A stretch of DNA of 64,000 bases from Mucilaginibacter endophyticus (GTDB taxonomy: Bacteria > Bacteroidota > Bacteroidia > Sphingobacteriales > Sphingobacteriaceae), in the NCBI RefSeq assembly GCF_003351025.1, contig NZ_QPCG01000001.1, positions 379,949 to 443,948 of the forward strand. The letters run 5' to 3'. A program made the position numbers and the translations under genes. The notes beneath the pieces were generated by a model. It searched no databases and had not been told where the DNA came from. It worked only from the letters and a program-made list of their open reading frames with translations. Below, piece by piece: positions 10,065-18,687 of this stretch (the first letter of the stretch is position 1; each line of letters starts with the position of its first letter).

Positions 10065-10901
10065 CTACAACTTATTCAACTCATCCATCAGTATTTTGCT
10101 GTACTGGTTAAAGTAACGCCGTACACCAAAACCCATAACGGTTTGTATGCCGCGGGTAGCGTTGGTTAAAAACACCTCATCAGCTTCGTATAAAATATCT
10201 GGATTTATCTGGGCTTCGGTTATTTCGATGTTGTTTTCGTGGGCCAGCTTAATCACTACCTGGCGCATAACACCCTCAACACAGCCTTCGCTTAATGCCG
10301 GGGTATACAGGTGATTTTGATAATTGATGAAAATATTAGAGCTGCTGGCTTCGCAAAGGTTGCCGCTTTGGTTCAGCAAAAACACATCATCCAGCTTGTT
10401 CTGGGTTTTGTACAAGCTGGCCATCACGTAAATAAGCGAGTTGCAGGTTTTAATGTTCGACAGATAATTGGATGGCTTGGGCAACTCGGTAAACACATCC
10501 ATGATCAGCCCTTTCTCGTTCAAAAAGTACCGTGGCTCTTCTGATGGGGTTAGCTCCAGGCAATAGCCCATTTTATTTTGAGTAGGGGTATACAGGCCTT
10601 CAGCATCGCGGTAAACCGTTAAACGCAACCTGCCGTGCTTTACCTTGTTTCTGCGGGCAAGCTCGTTAACTATATCGTTTAAAAACCAGGTATCCATTTG
10701 CGAATAGCCGTCAATTTTAAGGGCTTTCATGCCCCGCTGAAGCCGGTCGGCATGCAGTTCGGCAAATTTTAGTTTGCCTTTCATTAGCCGCATGCTTTCA
10801 AACAGGCCATCGCCATATTTAAAGCCCCTGTTGCCAATGGTGAGCAATGGTGTATTTTGAGGGAGATATTCGCCGTTAAAATTGATGAATACGGGCATCA
10901 T
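10065..10901 (-). CDS. Class IV PLP-dependent aminotransferase, possibly 4-amino-4-deoxychorismate lyase
   Basis: This 278-residue fold-type IV PLP enzyme belongs to the family of branched-chain aminotransferase, D-amino-acid aminotransferase and PabC. Visible features are GNRGFKYGDGLFESMRLMKG near the N-terminus, HADRLQRGMKALKI, the catalytic-lysine region NIKTCNSLIYVMAS, and the phosphate-binding EASSSNIFI. A stand-alone pabB with no obvious lyase domain is encoded at 24645, which makes a PabC role attractive. Sequence alone cannot separate PabC from an aminotransferase. The RluD gene ends 73 nt upstream on the same strand. Confidence 0.85.
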   Translation of the reverse strand: MMPVFINFNGEYLPQNTPLLTIGNRGFKYGDGLFESMRLMKGKLKFAELHADRLQRGMKALKIDGYSQMDTWFLNDIVNELARRNKVKHGRLRLTVYRDAEGLYTPTQNKMGYCLELTPSEEPRYFLNEKGLIMDVFTELPKPSNYLSNIKTCNSLIYVMASLYKTQNKLDDVFLLNQSGNLCEASSSNIFINYQNHLYTPALSEGCVEGVMRQVVIKLAHENNIEITEAQINPDILYEADEVFLTNATRGIQTVMGFGVRRYFNQYSKILMDELNKL

Positions 10902-10974
10902 GGGACAGGTAGATATTTTAATTTGATCGTGCTTATTTGGTTACCGGGTATTATTTGTATGCTTTATCTAACGT

Positions 10975-12012
10975 CTATTGCTTCGTATCTGTATCACTGT
11001 ATTTTCGCCATTTTGCAAGTACTGCTTCAAAATCGGCCGGTAGCGGCGATTCAAAATGTACCCGCTTTTTTAACGTGGGATGTAAAAAGCCGAGTGTTTG
11101 CGCGTGCAGCGCCTGCCGTGGCATTAGCTCAAAACAGTTTTCAACAAACTGCTTATACTTACTGAACATGGTACCCTTTAAAATTTTATCGCCGCCATAA
11201 GTGGCATCGCTGAACAGAGGATGACCAATGTGCCTCATATGCGCCCTGATCTGGTGTGTGCGACCGGTTTCCAGCTGACATTCGATCAACGTAACATAAC
11301 CCATTCTCTCCAATACTTTATAGTGGGTTACCGACCACTTGCCTTTTTCCGGGTCGTCGTATATCGACATTACCCGTCTGTCGGCTACACTGCGGCCAAT
11401 ATAGCCGGTTATGGTGCCATCTTCAGGCAAATCACCCCAAACTAATGCGAGGTATTTACGGGTGATGGTATGCTCAAAAAACTGTTTAGCGAGCCAGGTC
11501 ATGGCGCGCTCATTTTTGCTGATGAGCAGTAAGCCAGAGGTGTCCTTGTCAATGCGGTGTACCAATCCGGGGCGACCGTCATTACCCGGCAGGGTTGGCA
11601 ATTGCTGAAAGTGATATACCAACGCGTTCACCAACGTACCTGTATAGTTGTTATAGCCGGGGTGTACCACCATGCCTGCTTCCTTGTCAACAACCAGCAC
11701 ATCATCATCTTCATAAATGATTTTGATGGGGATGTTTTCGGGATAAACTTCGGTATCACGAGGCGGATGCGGCAGTACTACCGAGATTACATCAAGCGGT
11801 TTTACTTTATAGCTTGATTTGATGGTTTTATCGTTCACCAGCACATTGCCCAGTTCAATAGCATTTTGAATGCGGTTGCGCGAGGCGTTCTCTACGCGGT
11901 GCATCAAAAATTTATCAATTCGCAAAAGCGACTGGCCCTTGTCAACCACTATACGTAAGTGTTCATACAAGTCCTGTTCTTCCTGCTCAATAAGTTCGGG
12001 TTCGTGTGCCAT
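10975..12012 (-). CDS. rluD: 23S rRNA pseudouridine synthase, RluD/RluA family
   Basis: This 345-residue protein has an N-terminal S4 RNA-binding domain (LRIDKFLMHRVENASRNRIQ, VNDKTIKSSYKVKPLDVI). The RluA-type catalytic domain follows. The active-site Asp lies in GLVHRIDKDTSGLLLISKN, and the C-terminal motifs LECQLETGRTHQIRAHM-type (here LIECQLETGRTHQIRAH) are intact. RluD modifies helix 69 of 23S rRNA during 50S assembly. The S4 domain and length favour RluD over RluA or RluC, though the exact target is inferred. A -7 box lies at 12021-12028, 8 nt from the ATG. Confidence 0.9.
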   Translation of the reverse strand: MAHEPELIEQEEQDLYEHLRIVVDKGQSLLRIDKFLMHRVENASRNRIQNAIELGNVLVNDKTIKSSYKVKPLDVISVVLPHPPRDTEVYPENIPIKIIYEDDDVLVVDKEAGMVVHPGYNNYTGTLVNALVYHFQQLPTLPGNDGRPGLVHRIDKDTSGLLLISKNERAMTWLAKQFFEHTITRKYLALVWGDLPEDGTITGYIGRSVADRRVMSIYDDPEKGKWSVTHYKVLERMGYVTLIECQLETGRTHQIRAHMRHIGHPLFSDATYGGDKILKGTMFSKYKQFVENCFELMPRQALHAQTLGFLHPTLKKRVHFESPLPADFEAVLAKWRKYSDTDTKQ

Positions 12013-12020
12013 TTGAGGCG

Positions 12021-12028
12021 CAAAAGTA
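12021..12028 (-). promoter_or_regulatory. Bacteroidota -7 box of rluD
   Basis: TACTTTTG on the reverse strand matches TAnnTTTG. It ends 8 nt before the ATG at 12012, implying a very short or absent 5' leader. Confidence 0.5.
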
Positions 12029-12087
12029 ATCGTTTTTTGTGGTAGGTTAAACGTAATATTGCAATAGCATTAACGCCGTATTATTTT

Positions 12088-12978
12088 ATGAACATTGATC
12101 TTGAAATTTTTAGCCCGGTACAGCAAATCAACAACCCTTTTTTTGATGAGTACGGCTTAAAAGTTTTTATCAAGCGCGATGACCTGATCCACCCCATGAT
12201 ATCGGGAAATAAATGGCGTAAGCTTAAATACTTGCTTAAACAGGCGCAGGCTGAAGGAAAAACACTTCTTGTAACCTTTGGCGGTGCATATTCAAACCAC
12301 CTGATGGCTACAGCTGCCGCTGCCGCGAAGTTTGGTTTTAAATCAACGGGTATTGTAAGGGGAGAGGAAGTTGATAATGATACCTTGTTTTTATGCCGTC
12401 TGCATGGTATGGAACTACTGTTTACCGATCGGGATAGCTACCGTGATAAACCTGCCCTGTTCAATCAATATTTTGGCCACGATGAGCAAGCTTTTTTTAT
12501 TGATGAGGGTGGCGCATCTGCCGAGGGAGCTAAAGGTTGCAGCGAACTGGTTGACGAGCTGCCGGAAAGTTATGATCATATTTTTTGCGCTTGCGGTACA
12601 GGAACCACCGCGGCGGGCATCCTTAACGGATTAAACCGGCATCAGCTTAAAACAAAATTTAACGCGGTACCTGTGTTTAAGAACGGTGGCTTTATAAAAG
12701 ATGAGATCGATCGCTTTTTAACTCAACAAACGGATTACGATCTCCATGTAGATTATCATTTCGGAGGCTATGGTAAAGCGAATAATGAACTCATTAGCTT
12801 CATTAAACAATTTGTAGCCGCGACAGGCATATTAATTGAGCCGGTATACACAGGCAAAATGATGTATGCATTATATGATCTGATTGCTAAAGGACATTTC
12901 AAATCCGGCAGCCGAATCCTGGCTATTCATAGTGGTGGCATTTGGGGATTACTGGGGATGAAGGAAAAGTTTAAATAA
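12088..12978 (+). CDS. ACC deaminase / D-cysteine desulfhydrase family PLP enzyme
   Basis: This 296-residue fold-type II PLP enzyme is shorter than canonical ACC deaminase (about 338). The catalytic lysine is in ISGNKWRKLKYLL and the carboxylate-binding loop in TFGGAYSNHLMATAAAA. A glycine-rich phosphate loop follows (FCACGTGTTAAGILNGL), and the C-terminus is LAIHSGGIWGLLGM. Members act on 1-aminocyclopropane-1-carboxylate, D-cysteine or related substrates, releasing ammonia and a 2-oxoacid. The short form in Bacteroidota is normally annotated only as a family member, and I cannot name the substrate. The gene is divergent from rluD and convergent with the histidine kinase. Confidence 0.86.
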   Translation: MNIDLEIFSPVQQINNPFFDEYGLKVFIKRDDLIHPMISGNKWRKLKYLLKQAQAEGKTLLVTFGGAYSNHLMATAAAAAKFGFKSTGIVRGEEVDNDTLFLCRLHGMELLFTDRDSYRDKPALFNQYFGHDEQAFFIDEGGASAEGAKGCSELVDELPESYDHIFCACGTGTTAAGILNGLNRHQLKTKFNAVPVFKNGGFIKDEIDRFLTQQTDYDLHVDYHFGGYGKANNELISFIKQFVAATGILIEPVYTGKMMYALYDLIAKGHFKSGSRILAIHSGGIWGLLGMKEKFK

Positions 12979-12981
12979 ACC

Positions 12982-14994
12982 CTAATTAGTTGGTGTATTT
13001 AACGGTAGCTCGAAATAGAAGGTAGAGCCTTCGCCGTAGGTACTTTCAACCCAAAGCCTGCCCTGATGCCGGTTAACAATTTCCTGGCAAATGTATAAGC
13101 CTATTCCTAATCCCGACATGTGGGACGCAAGGTTTTCGACCCGGTAAAAGCGCGAGAACACGCGTTCCAGCTGATCTGGCTGAATACCAATGCCAAAATC
13201 CTGCACCGAGATCCTTAATTTATTATTGATAACAGCACCAGTAATGATCACTCTATCACCCTTGGGCGAATACTTAACCGCATTGGTTACCAGATTGATG
13301 ATCACTTGTTCGATACGCTGACTGTCAGCATGGATAATTAACCGTTCAAGGGGATAGTTTAAAATGATCTGGTGCGATGATTCGGTTTGTTGCAGGATCT
13401 CGCGCAAATCGGTAATTGATTTTATGATATCATAATCGGCATAGGTAAAAGGTAGTTTACCGGTTTGGATTTTGGTAACATCCAACAGATCTGATATCAG
13501 GGTGGTTAATTTACTTACCTGTTCAAGCGCGCGGTTTGCCAGTAGCTTGTTTCTATCCTCAGCAGGTAAATTTCGGGCGATGATTTGCAGGTACCCTTTC
13601 AGGCTGGTAACCGGTGTTTTTAATTCATGGCTCGCCAAACCTATAAACTCATCCTTTTTTTCATTGAGTTGTTTGATATCCTCGTATAGTTTGGCATTAT
13701 CCAGCGCCACGGAAGCCTGTGCGGCTACGGCCAAAACAAGCTGTTCATGCTCTTTGGTAAACCTGGCCGGTTGCTCATGGCCAAAAAACAGTCCGCCAAT
13801 AACCTCGCCCGATTTACCCCTTACCGGCACAGCAAGGTAACTTACTACCGGCAAATGCCCTGCCGGCTTGCCGAAATGAGGTGCATTTTTTCCGTAGCGG
13901 GGATCTTTGGTAATGTCATCCACCCTTACTGTTCCCTCTCCGCTAAAGGTGGGATGAAACACTGCCGTATTGCGGGGCATTCCAAATTTTTCAAATGCCT
14001 CACGTGGTGCGCCCGAAAGCGTAAATAACATGTATGACTCGCCCTGCTCATTAACCAGGTTGTGAAAAAAAGCACCAAACTGCGCTCCGCACAACTGGGT
14101 AGTAGAATCGGTAACTTTTTGCAAAATGCTTTGAATATCCAGCTCTGCCGAGATAACCTGTCCTATCGAATTTAATATCTCCAGGCGTTCGGCGTACTGC
14201 TGCAGCCTGTCTTCAGCTTTTTTTTGTTTGCCTATATCACGTATTATTTTTGAAGCCCCTATTACCTTATTGGCCTTGTTCATTATAGGAGATATGGTAA
14301 GCGAAATTTGAATTTCTTCGCCGCTTTTTGTTTTGCGAATGGTTTCAAAATGTTCTATCCGCTCGTTGGCCCGTATTTTACTGATGATCAGTTCTTCCTC
14401 ATCATAACGGTCTTCCGGAATCAGCGTTGTGATGTGCTTGCCAATGATTTCCTCATCAGTATAGCCAAATAAGCGTTGCGCGGCATTGTTCCAGCTGGTA
14501 ATTATGCCATCGAGGTTTTTGCTTACAATGGCATCTTCGGATGATTCAATGATGGAAGCCAGCATGCCTTGTTTAGCCTCGGCATTTTTTTGTTCAGTAA
14601 TATCTATTAACGTATTGACCACGCCTGTAAGCTGGCCGCTTTCATCAAAAAGGGGTTTAGGATTTGATAATATATAACTAATACTACCGTTGGGGCGTTT
14701 GATAAGTATTTCCTGCTGCTTTACGGCTTTGCCGTATTTTAACACTCTGGCTGTAGGAGTTTCTTCAAGATTCAGCGGTGTGCCATCAATATTAAATATC
14801 TGCCAGTTTATATACCATTTGTCTTTATTAGCCTCCAGCGTTTTACCCCAAAGCTTTACAGCAGCTTTATTAAACGAGGTTACATAGCCATGCTTATCGC
14901 AGGTATAAACGGCTACGGGCAGGTCTTCAAGCAAATCCCAGGTAGCAATATTATTAAATGCTGCTTTTGGAGCAGGTAATGGTTCTTCTCCCAT
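12982..14994 (-). CDS. PAS-PAS-GAF sensor histidine kinase
   Basis: This 670-residue kinase has no membrane segments, so it is probably cytosolic. Domain order: PAS (about 15-135, DLPVAVYTCDKHGYVTSFNK), second PAS with PAC (about 140-255, SSEDAIVSKNLDGIITSWNN), GAF (about 275-430), HisKA with phospho-acceptor His456 in FIGLASHELKTPVTSL, then HATPase (N-box INLVTNAVKY, G1 DFGIGI, G2 GLGIGLYIC). All kinase motifs are intact. No response regulator lies next to it, so it is an orphan kinase. The ligand sensed by the PAS/GAF domains is unknown. It ends 4 nt from the convergent ACC-deaminase-like gene. Confidence 0.93.
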   Translation of the reverse strand: MGEEPLPAPKAAFNNIATWDLLEDLPVAVYTCDKHGYVTSFNKAAVKLWGKTLEANKDKWYINWQIFNIDGTPLNLEETPTARVLKYGKAVKQQEILIKRPNGSISYILSNPKPLFDESGQLTGVVNTLIDITEQKNAEAKQGMLASIIESSEDAIVSKNLDGIITSWNNAAQRLFGYTDEEIIGKHITTLIPEDRYDEEELIISKIRANERIEHFETIRKTKSGEEIQISLTISPIMNKANKVIGASKIIRDIGKQKKAEDRLQQYAERLEILNSIGQVISAELDIQSILQKVTDSTTQLCGAQFGAFFHNLVNEQGESYMLFTLSGAPREAFEKFGMPRNTAVFHPTFSGEGTVRVDDITKDPRYGKNAPHFGKPAGHLPVVSYLAVPVRGKSGEVIGGLFFGHEQPARFTKEHEQLVLAVAAQASVALDNAKLYEDIKQLNEKKDEFIGLASHELKTPVTSLKGYLQIIARNLPAEDRNKLLANRALEQVSKLTTLISDLLDVTKIQTGKLPFTYADYDIIKSITDLREILQQTESSHQIILNYPLERLIIHADSQRIEQVIINLVTNAVKYSPKGDRVIITGAVINNKLRISVQDFGIGIQPDQLERVFSRFYRVENLASHMSGLGIGLYICQEIVNRHQGRLWVESTYGEGSTFYFELPLNTPTN

Positions 14995-15296
14995 GTTATT
15001 ATATAATACCTCCCTTTGGTTGTATGTTGTACGAATTTAATATTTAAATAGCCAACCTCAGGGCTTTAATCAAAAAGAAATATTTGTTATGAAAATGCGG
15101 CGAATTTTTAATTATCGCGTTACTGCGGCAATGGGCGGTTTTTGATCATAATTGCGCGGTAAAGGTGATTTTGGCTCATCGTTTTTTCTACGTTTTAGAA
15201 TCAGGAACAAGTGTACCGGATTTAAGTTTGGTACAAAAAGTAACTTTAAACAATTTAAAGTTACTTTTTGGTCAATCGGTTCAAAAACCGCTTAAA
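14995..15296. other. Divergent intergenic region upstream of lat, with a long perfect hairpin
   Basis: This gap lies between the divergent histidine kinase and lat genes. It contains a perfect inverted repeat, AAAAAGTAACTTTAAA (15235-15250), loop CAA, TTTAAAGTTACTTTTT (15254-15269). Just downstream is the lat promoter with an overlapping palindrome. No coding potential was seen. The A-tract/T-tract flanks make the hairpin a possible bidirectional terminator or the 3' end of a short untranslated RNA. Confidence 0.5.
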
Positions 15297-15318
15297 TTTT
15301 GATTTTAGGCGGTTTTTG
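15282..15318. promoter_or_regulatory. Palindrome overlapping the lat promoter (candidate operator)
   Basis: CAAAAACCGC (15282-15291) and GCGGTTTTTG (15309-15318) are perfect inverted arms with a 17-nt centre. The -33-like TTTTG (15297-15301) lies in the centre and the right arm lies in the promoter spacer directly before the -7 box. A dimeric repressor or activator could bind here. It could also be a terminator, but the exact overlay on promoter elements favours an operator. Confidence 0.45.
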
Positions 15319-15327
15319 CTAAATTTG
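15297..15327 (+). promoter_or_regulatory. lat promoter with -33 and -7 elements
   Basis: TTTTG (15297-15301), an 18-nt spacer and TAAATTTG (15320-15327) give one of the two best Bacteroidota-type promoters in the window. The ATG of lat is 17 nt further on at 15345. Confidence 0.65.
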
Positions 15328-15344
15328 TAATAAACCAAATTGAT

Positions 15345-16676
15345 ATGTACAACCTACTTGTTTCTCCGCAGAATGTCCAGGCTTCGCTTCAGAAGCATGT
15401 TTTGGCCGATGGCTTCGACCTCACTTTTGATATGGAAAAAAGTAAGGGTGTTTATATTTATGACGCAAAATATAACCGTACACTGCTTGACTTTTTTACC
15501 TGTTTCGCTTCGGTGCCTTTGGGCTATAATCATCCCAAAATGCTGAATGACGAAGAGTTTAAGAAAAACCTGATGCTTGCCGCTTTAACCAATCCGTCAA
15601 ACTCAGATATATACACAATCCAATACGCCCAGTTTGTTGAAACTTTTGACAGGATTGGTATTCCCGAATATTTGCCACATGCTTTTTTTATAGCAGGCGG
15701 CTCATTGGCTATCGAAAACGCGCTGAAGGTGGCTATGGACTGGAAAGTGCAGAAGAATTTTGCCCGGGGATACACTAAAGAAAAAGGGTTTAAAGTATTG
15801 CATTTTGAACATGCTTTTCATGGTCGGTCGGGCTACACGTTAAGCCTCACCAATACAGTTCCCAATAAAACCAAATGGTTTGCCAAGTTTGACTGGCCGC
15901 GCGTATCTGTACCTTATATCAATTTCCCCTACAGCGATGCCAATCACGAAGATCTGTTAAGGCGCGAGCAATTATCAGTAGCGCAGATCAGGCAGGCATT
16001 TGAGGATAATAAGGATGATATATGTGCTATAATAATAGAGCCCGTACAATCAGAAGGGGGAGATAACCACGTACGTAAAGAGTTTTTAGAAAAGCTGCGC
16101 GAACTTGCCGATGAATATGAGGCGTTACTGGTATATGATGAGGTGCAAACAGGTGTGGGGCTAACTGGCAAATTTTGGTGCCATGAACACTTTGGTGAAA
16201 AAGCACGCCCCGATATTATTGCTTTTGGCAAAAAGATGCAGGTTTGCGGTATATTGGCCAGCCGGCGTATTGATGAGGTTGAGGATAACGTATTTAAGGT
16301 ATCGTCACGCATAAACTCAACCTGGGGAGGTAGTTTGGTTGATATGGTACGCTCATCAAAAATAATGGAAATTATTGAGGAAGATAACCTTTGTGATAAC
16401 GCTGCGGTGATGGGCGAATATCTGCAAAACGGCTTAAGTGAAATTGCCGGGAGACACCCTGTTGTAAGTAATGTGCGTGGAAAGGGACTGCTTACAGCCT
16501 TTGATTTTCCGGATAAAACCATAAGAGATAATTTTATTAAAAGAGGTTTTGAGAATAATATTATGTACCTTGGCTGTGGCGAAAGGAGCGTACGTTTCCG
16601 TCCTGCGCTAATCATTGAAAAAAGCCATATTGATACCGGTCTTGAAATGCTTGAACAGCTTTCGGCCACTTTTTAA
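15345..16676 (+). CDS. lat: L-lysine 6-transaminase
   Basis: This 443-residue class III aminotransferase moves the epsilon-amino group of lysine to 2-oxoglutarate, giving 2-aminoadipate semialdehyde, in lysine catabolism. Sequence typical of the LAT family includes LLDFFTCFASVPLGYNHPK, LPHAFFIAGGSLAIENALK, FEHAFHGRSGYTLSLTNT, the PLP-ring Asp in LLVYDEVQTGVGLTGKFW and the Schiff-base lysine in IIAFGKKMQVCGIL. The match is to LAT rather than to ornithine or GABA transaminases, based on the N-terminal block and Lys context. The gene stands alone behind a well-formed promoter with an overlapping palindrome, so it may be substrate-regulated. Confidence 0.93.
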   Translation: MYNLLVSPQNVQASLQKHVLADGFDLTFDMEKSKGVYIYDAKYNRTLLDFFTCFASVPLGYNHPKMLNDEEFKKNLMLAALTNPSNSDIYTIQYAQFVETFDRIGIPEYLPHAFFIAGGSLAIENALKVAMDWKVQKNFARGYTKEKGFKVLHFEHAFHGRSGYTLSLTNTVPNKTKWFAKFDWPRVSVPYINFPYSDANHEDLLRREQLSVAQIRQAFEDNKDDICAIIIEPVQSEGGDNHVRKEFLEKLRELADEYEALLVYDEVQTGVGLTGKFWCHEHFGEKARPDIIAFGKKMQVCGILASRRIDEVEDNVFKVSSRINSTWGGSLVDMVRSSKIMEIIEEDNLCDNAAVMGEYLQNGLSEIAGRHPVVSNVRGKGLLTAFDFPDKTIRDNFIKRGFENNIMYLGCGERSVRFRPALIIEKSHIDTGLEMLEQLSATF

Positions 16677-16851
16677 CAAATAGGTAAAGAAGATCAATAC
16701 CGGCTACAGCTAAATCCTGCTCATGAAACGTGTGGAATTAACTAATATTTAATAAGGTAAAAACAACATCTATTATTTGTAAAAGGAAAAACATATTAAT
16801 ATACGCTACTTTTTTTCCAAAATAGGCCATATTTTTTGTTATTATTCCAAT

Positions 16852-16859
16852 TAGATTTG
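16852..16859 (+). promoter_or_regulatory. -7 box of the 16900 gene
   Basis: TAGATTTG matches TAnnTTTG and lies 40 nt before the ATG. A TTTG at 16835-16838 is only 13 nt upstream, short for a -33 element. Confidence 0.4.
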
Positions 16860-16899
16860 TTGCAACCCTATTAAAGTAACTCAGTTCTATTCAATCACC

Positions 16900-17337
16900 A
16901 TGAGCAAACACATAGAGAAATTAAAGAAGCAACTGGTTGAAGTAGCCGAGGTTGTAAATTCATTCAAATCTGAAGCTGTACAGGTTCGAATAATTGACCG
17001 TTTACTGGAAGTAATGATCGAGTCGGAGAAGGTAGATGCCGAAGGTGTTGAAATGTTTGGTAAAAAAGCAAGGAAATTACGTATTGAGGATGAAGGTGGT
17101 GCTATAGCGGGACGTAAGAAACCGGGTGCTACCAAAATACTTAATCAATTATTAAATACCGATTTCTTTGATAGTCAGCGTTCTATATCATCTATTGCCA
17201 ATTACTGTAAGGATCAGTATGACTCTGATTTTAAAACATCTGAACTTTCAGGTATCCTTTTAAAATTAGCTAACGAAAACAAGCTGAGAAGAGAGCGAAG
17301 CAATGAGAATAACCGCTTTGAATACATCAGGGCTTAA
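16900..17337 (+). CDS. Small helical protein of unknown function
   Basis: This is a 145-residue soluble protein with two parts. The N-terminal half is a charged helix (IEKLKKQLVEVAEVVNSFKS) that could be a coiled coil. The C-terminal half (KILNQLLNTDFFDSQRSISS, SELSGILLKLANENKLRRE, NNRFEYIRA) has the length and spacing of a winged-helix unit. Between them is a Lys/Arg-rich linker AGRKKPGATK. This suggests nucleic-acid binding, but no family is recognised and the suggestion is inference. It is monocistronic, with a -7 box upstream and a strong terminator at 17361-17394. Confidence 0.65.
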   Translation: MSKHIEKLKKQLVEVAEVVNSFKSEAVQVRIIDRLLEVMIESEKVDAEGVEMFGKKARKLRIEDEGGAIAGRKKPGATKILNQLLNTDFFDSQRSISSIANYCKDQYDSDFKTSELSGILLKLANENKLRRERSNENNRFEYIRA

Positions 17338-17360
17338 GTATTGCTCATATTAAAGTTAAT

Positions 17361-17394
17361 AAAAAAGGAGTCTGAAAAATCAGGCTCCTTTTTT
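17361..17394 (+). terminator. Rho-independent terminator after the 16900 gene
   Basis: AAAAAAGGAG-TCTGA and TCAGG-CTCCTTTTTT arms form a stem of about 14 bp with a short A-rich loop, ending in a T-tract. The matching A-tract could also serve the convergent bshB1 gene. Confidence 0.8.
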
Positions 17395-17437
17395 ATTGGA
17401 ATAGATTAATTATATATAATCTATAGTTAATATAGTA

Positions 17438-18163
17438 TTATTTTAGGTTAAATAAATTATCCACCCCTAAAATTTTTCTACTGGTGAAGCCTTCGGCGTA
17501 TTTTGCCCCAATGCTTTTGCCAAACTCACGTGCCCTGCCTGTAACTATTTCAATAAAATCGGGTGTTGAAATATAGGTTTGTGGTTCACCTTCCCAGCTT
17601 GGGTTATGAAACTGCGATCCGTAAGCATAAATGCTCTCTATTTTTTTATCCCAATATCCGGTTACGTCAATTAATATATCAGGAGTTATATAATTGTCCT
17701 GTATAAAATGAAGTACCATATCTGGTCGCCATGCTTCTTGTGCTACACCTTCGGCATCAAATGTTTCTATTTTACGGAGGCCTGCTAAAAATGCCGAAGT
17801 TTCAACAAGCTCATTGGCACGGCCGTGGTCAGGATGACGGTCATGGTACGCATTTGTGATTACTATTGAAGGGCGAAATTTGCGGATAGCTTCAATAACC
17901 TTTACCTGGTGCTCGCGTGTGTTTTCAAAAAAAGCATCGGGTAAACCCAGGTTTTCGCGTACGGCTAAACCCAATATTTCGGCAGCGGCGGCAGCTTCCT
18001 GTTTGCGGATCTCGGCCGAACCACGGGTGCCCAGTTCGCCGCGGGTAAGGTCGACAATACCAACTTTATAACCAAGGGCAATATGTTTTGCAATTGTACC
18101 TGAACATCCTAATTCAGCATCATCGGGGTGTACAGATAAAACTAATATATCTAATTTTAGCAT
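17438..18163 (-). CDS. bshB1: Bacillithiol biosynthesis deacetylase BshB1
   Basis: BshB1 is a zinc deacetylase that removes acetate from GlcNAc-malate during bacillithiol synthesis. The LmbE/PIG-L zinc and catalytic motifs are present: SVHPDDAELGCSGT near the N-terminus and NAYHDRHPDHGRANEL in the middle. The BshB1-specific LTRGELGTRGSAEIR and C-terminal AEGFTSRKILGVDNL are also seen. I start it at ATG 18163, because the upstream TTG at 18169 lies within a -7 box. Upstream on the same strand are a glutathione-peroxidase-family gene and a DUF4294 gene. bshA and bshC are not in the window. Confidence 0.93.
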   Translation of the reverse strand: MLKLDILVLSVHPDDAELGCSGTIAKHIALGYKVGIVDLTRGELGTRGSAEIRKQEAAAAAEILGLAVRENLGLPDAFFENTREHQVKVIEAIRKFRPSIVITNAYHDRHPDHGRANELVETSAFLAGLRKIETFDAEGVAQEAWRPDMVLHFIQDNYITPDILIDVTGYWDKKIESIYAYGSQFHNPSWEGEPQTYISTPDFIEIVTGRAREFGKSIGAKYAEGFTSRKILGVDNLFNLK

Positions 18164-18166
18164 GCG

Positions 18167-18174
18167 CAAAAATA
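18167..18174 (-). promoter_or_regulatory. -7 box of bshB1
   Basis: TATTTTTG on the reverse strand matches TAnnTTTG and ends only 3 nt before the ATG at 18163. A GTTG sits about 22 nt further upstream as a possible -33. This suggests a separate, nearly leaderless transcript for bshB1 inside the cluster. Confidence 0.5.
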
Positions 18175-18176
18175 AT

Positions 18177-18683
18177 CTATTGGTTATACGCTGTTGTCAA
18201 CAGGCGGTCAATCTTTCGCCTCACCTTTGATGAGTTTGGTTTGGTGAAAGGGTAGTAGAAATCAACTACATGGCCGTTCCTGTCAATTAAATATTTGTGA
18301 AAATTCCAGCGCGGGGCCGAGCCTACATTTCCATTTTCTTTTTTATCTGCCAGGAATTTATACAGGGGATCTGCATAAGAGCCACGCACCCTTATTTTTT
18401 GAAATATGGGATAATTTGCTCCAAAGTTTTCGCAGAAAACCGCGATAGCTTCGCCATCTAAAGGCTCCTGGCCGCCAAAATCATTTGAGGGAAATGCAAG
18501 AATTTCAAAATCCTTACCGGCAAGATCGGCTTTTAAAGCGGCAAGTTCTTTTAACTGCGGGGTGAAGCCGCATTGCGATGCCGTGTTTACAATTAAAAGG
18601 ACTTTGTTTTTATATTCGGAAAGACTGATCTCTTCACCGTTTAACTTATGAATGTTAAACTGGTAAATACTTTTATTATCCAT
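18177..18683 (-). CDS. Glutathione peroxidase family thiol peroxidase
   Basis: This 168-residue thioredoxin-fold peroxidase reduces hydroperoxides through a peroxidatic cysteine. The catalytic set is visible: Cys in NTASQCGFTPQ, Gln in FPSNDFGGQEP, and Trp-Asn in PRWNFHKYLIDRNG. No signal peptide is present, so it is cytoplasmic. Bacteria making bacillithiol instead of glutathione usually reduce such enzymes with thioredoxin or bacillithiol. The adjacent bshB1 makes a link to that thiol attractive but unproven. The gene begins 4 nt after the DUF4294 stop and is almost certainly co-transcribed with it. Confidence 0.9.
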   Translation of the reverse strand: MDNKSIYQFNIHKLNGEEISLSEYKNKVLLIVNTASQCGFTPQLKELAALKADLAGKDFEILAFPSNDFGGQEPLDGEAIAVFCENFGANYPIFQKIRVRGSYADPLYKFLADKKENGNVGSAPRWNFHKYLIDRNGHVVDFYYPFTKPNSSKVRRKIDRLLTTAYNQ

Positions 18684-18687
18684 TAAA

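Noticed and set aside
15944-16669. 241-codon reverse ORF inside lat
   Set aside because: It is a shadow frame of lat, Ser/Leu/Ile-rich with no domain. The forward frame is a clear aminotransferase.
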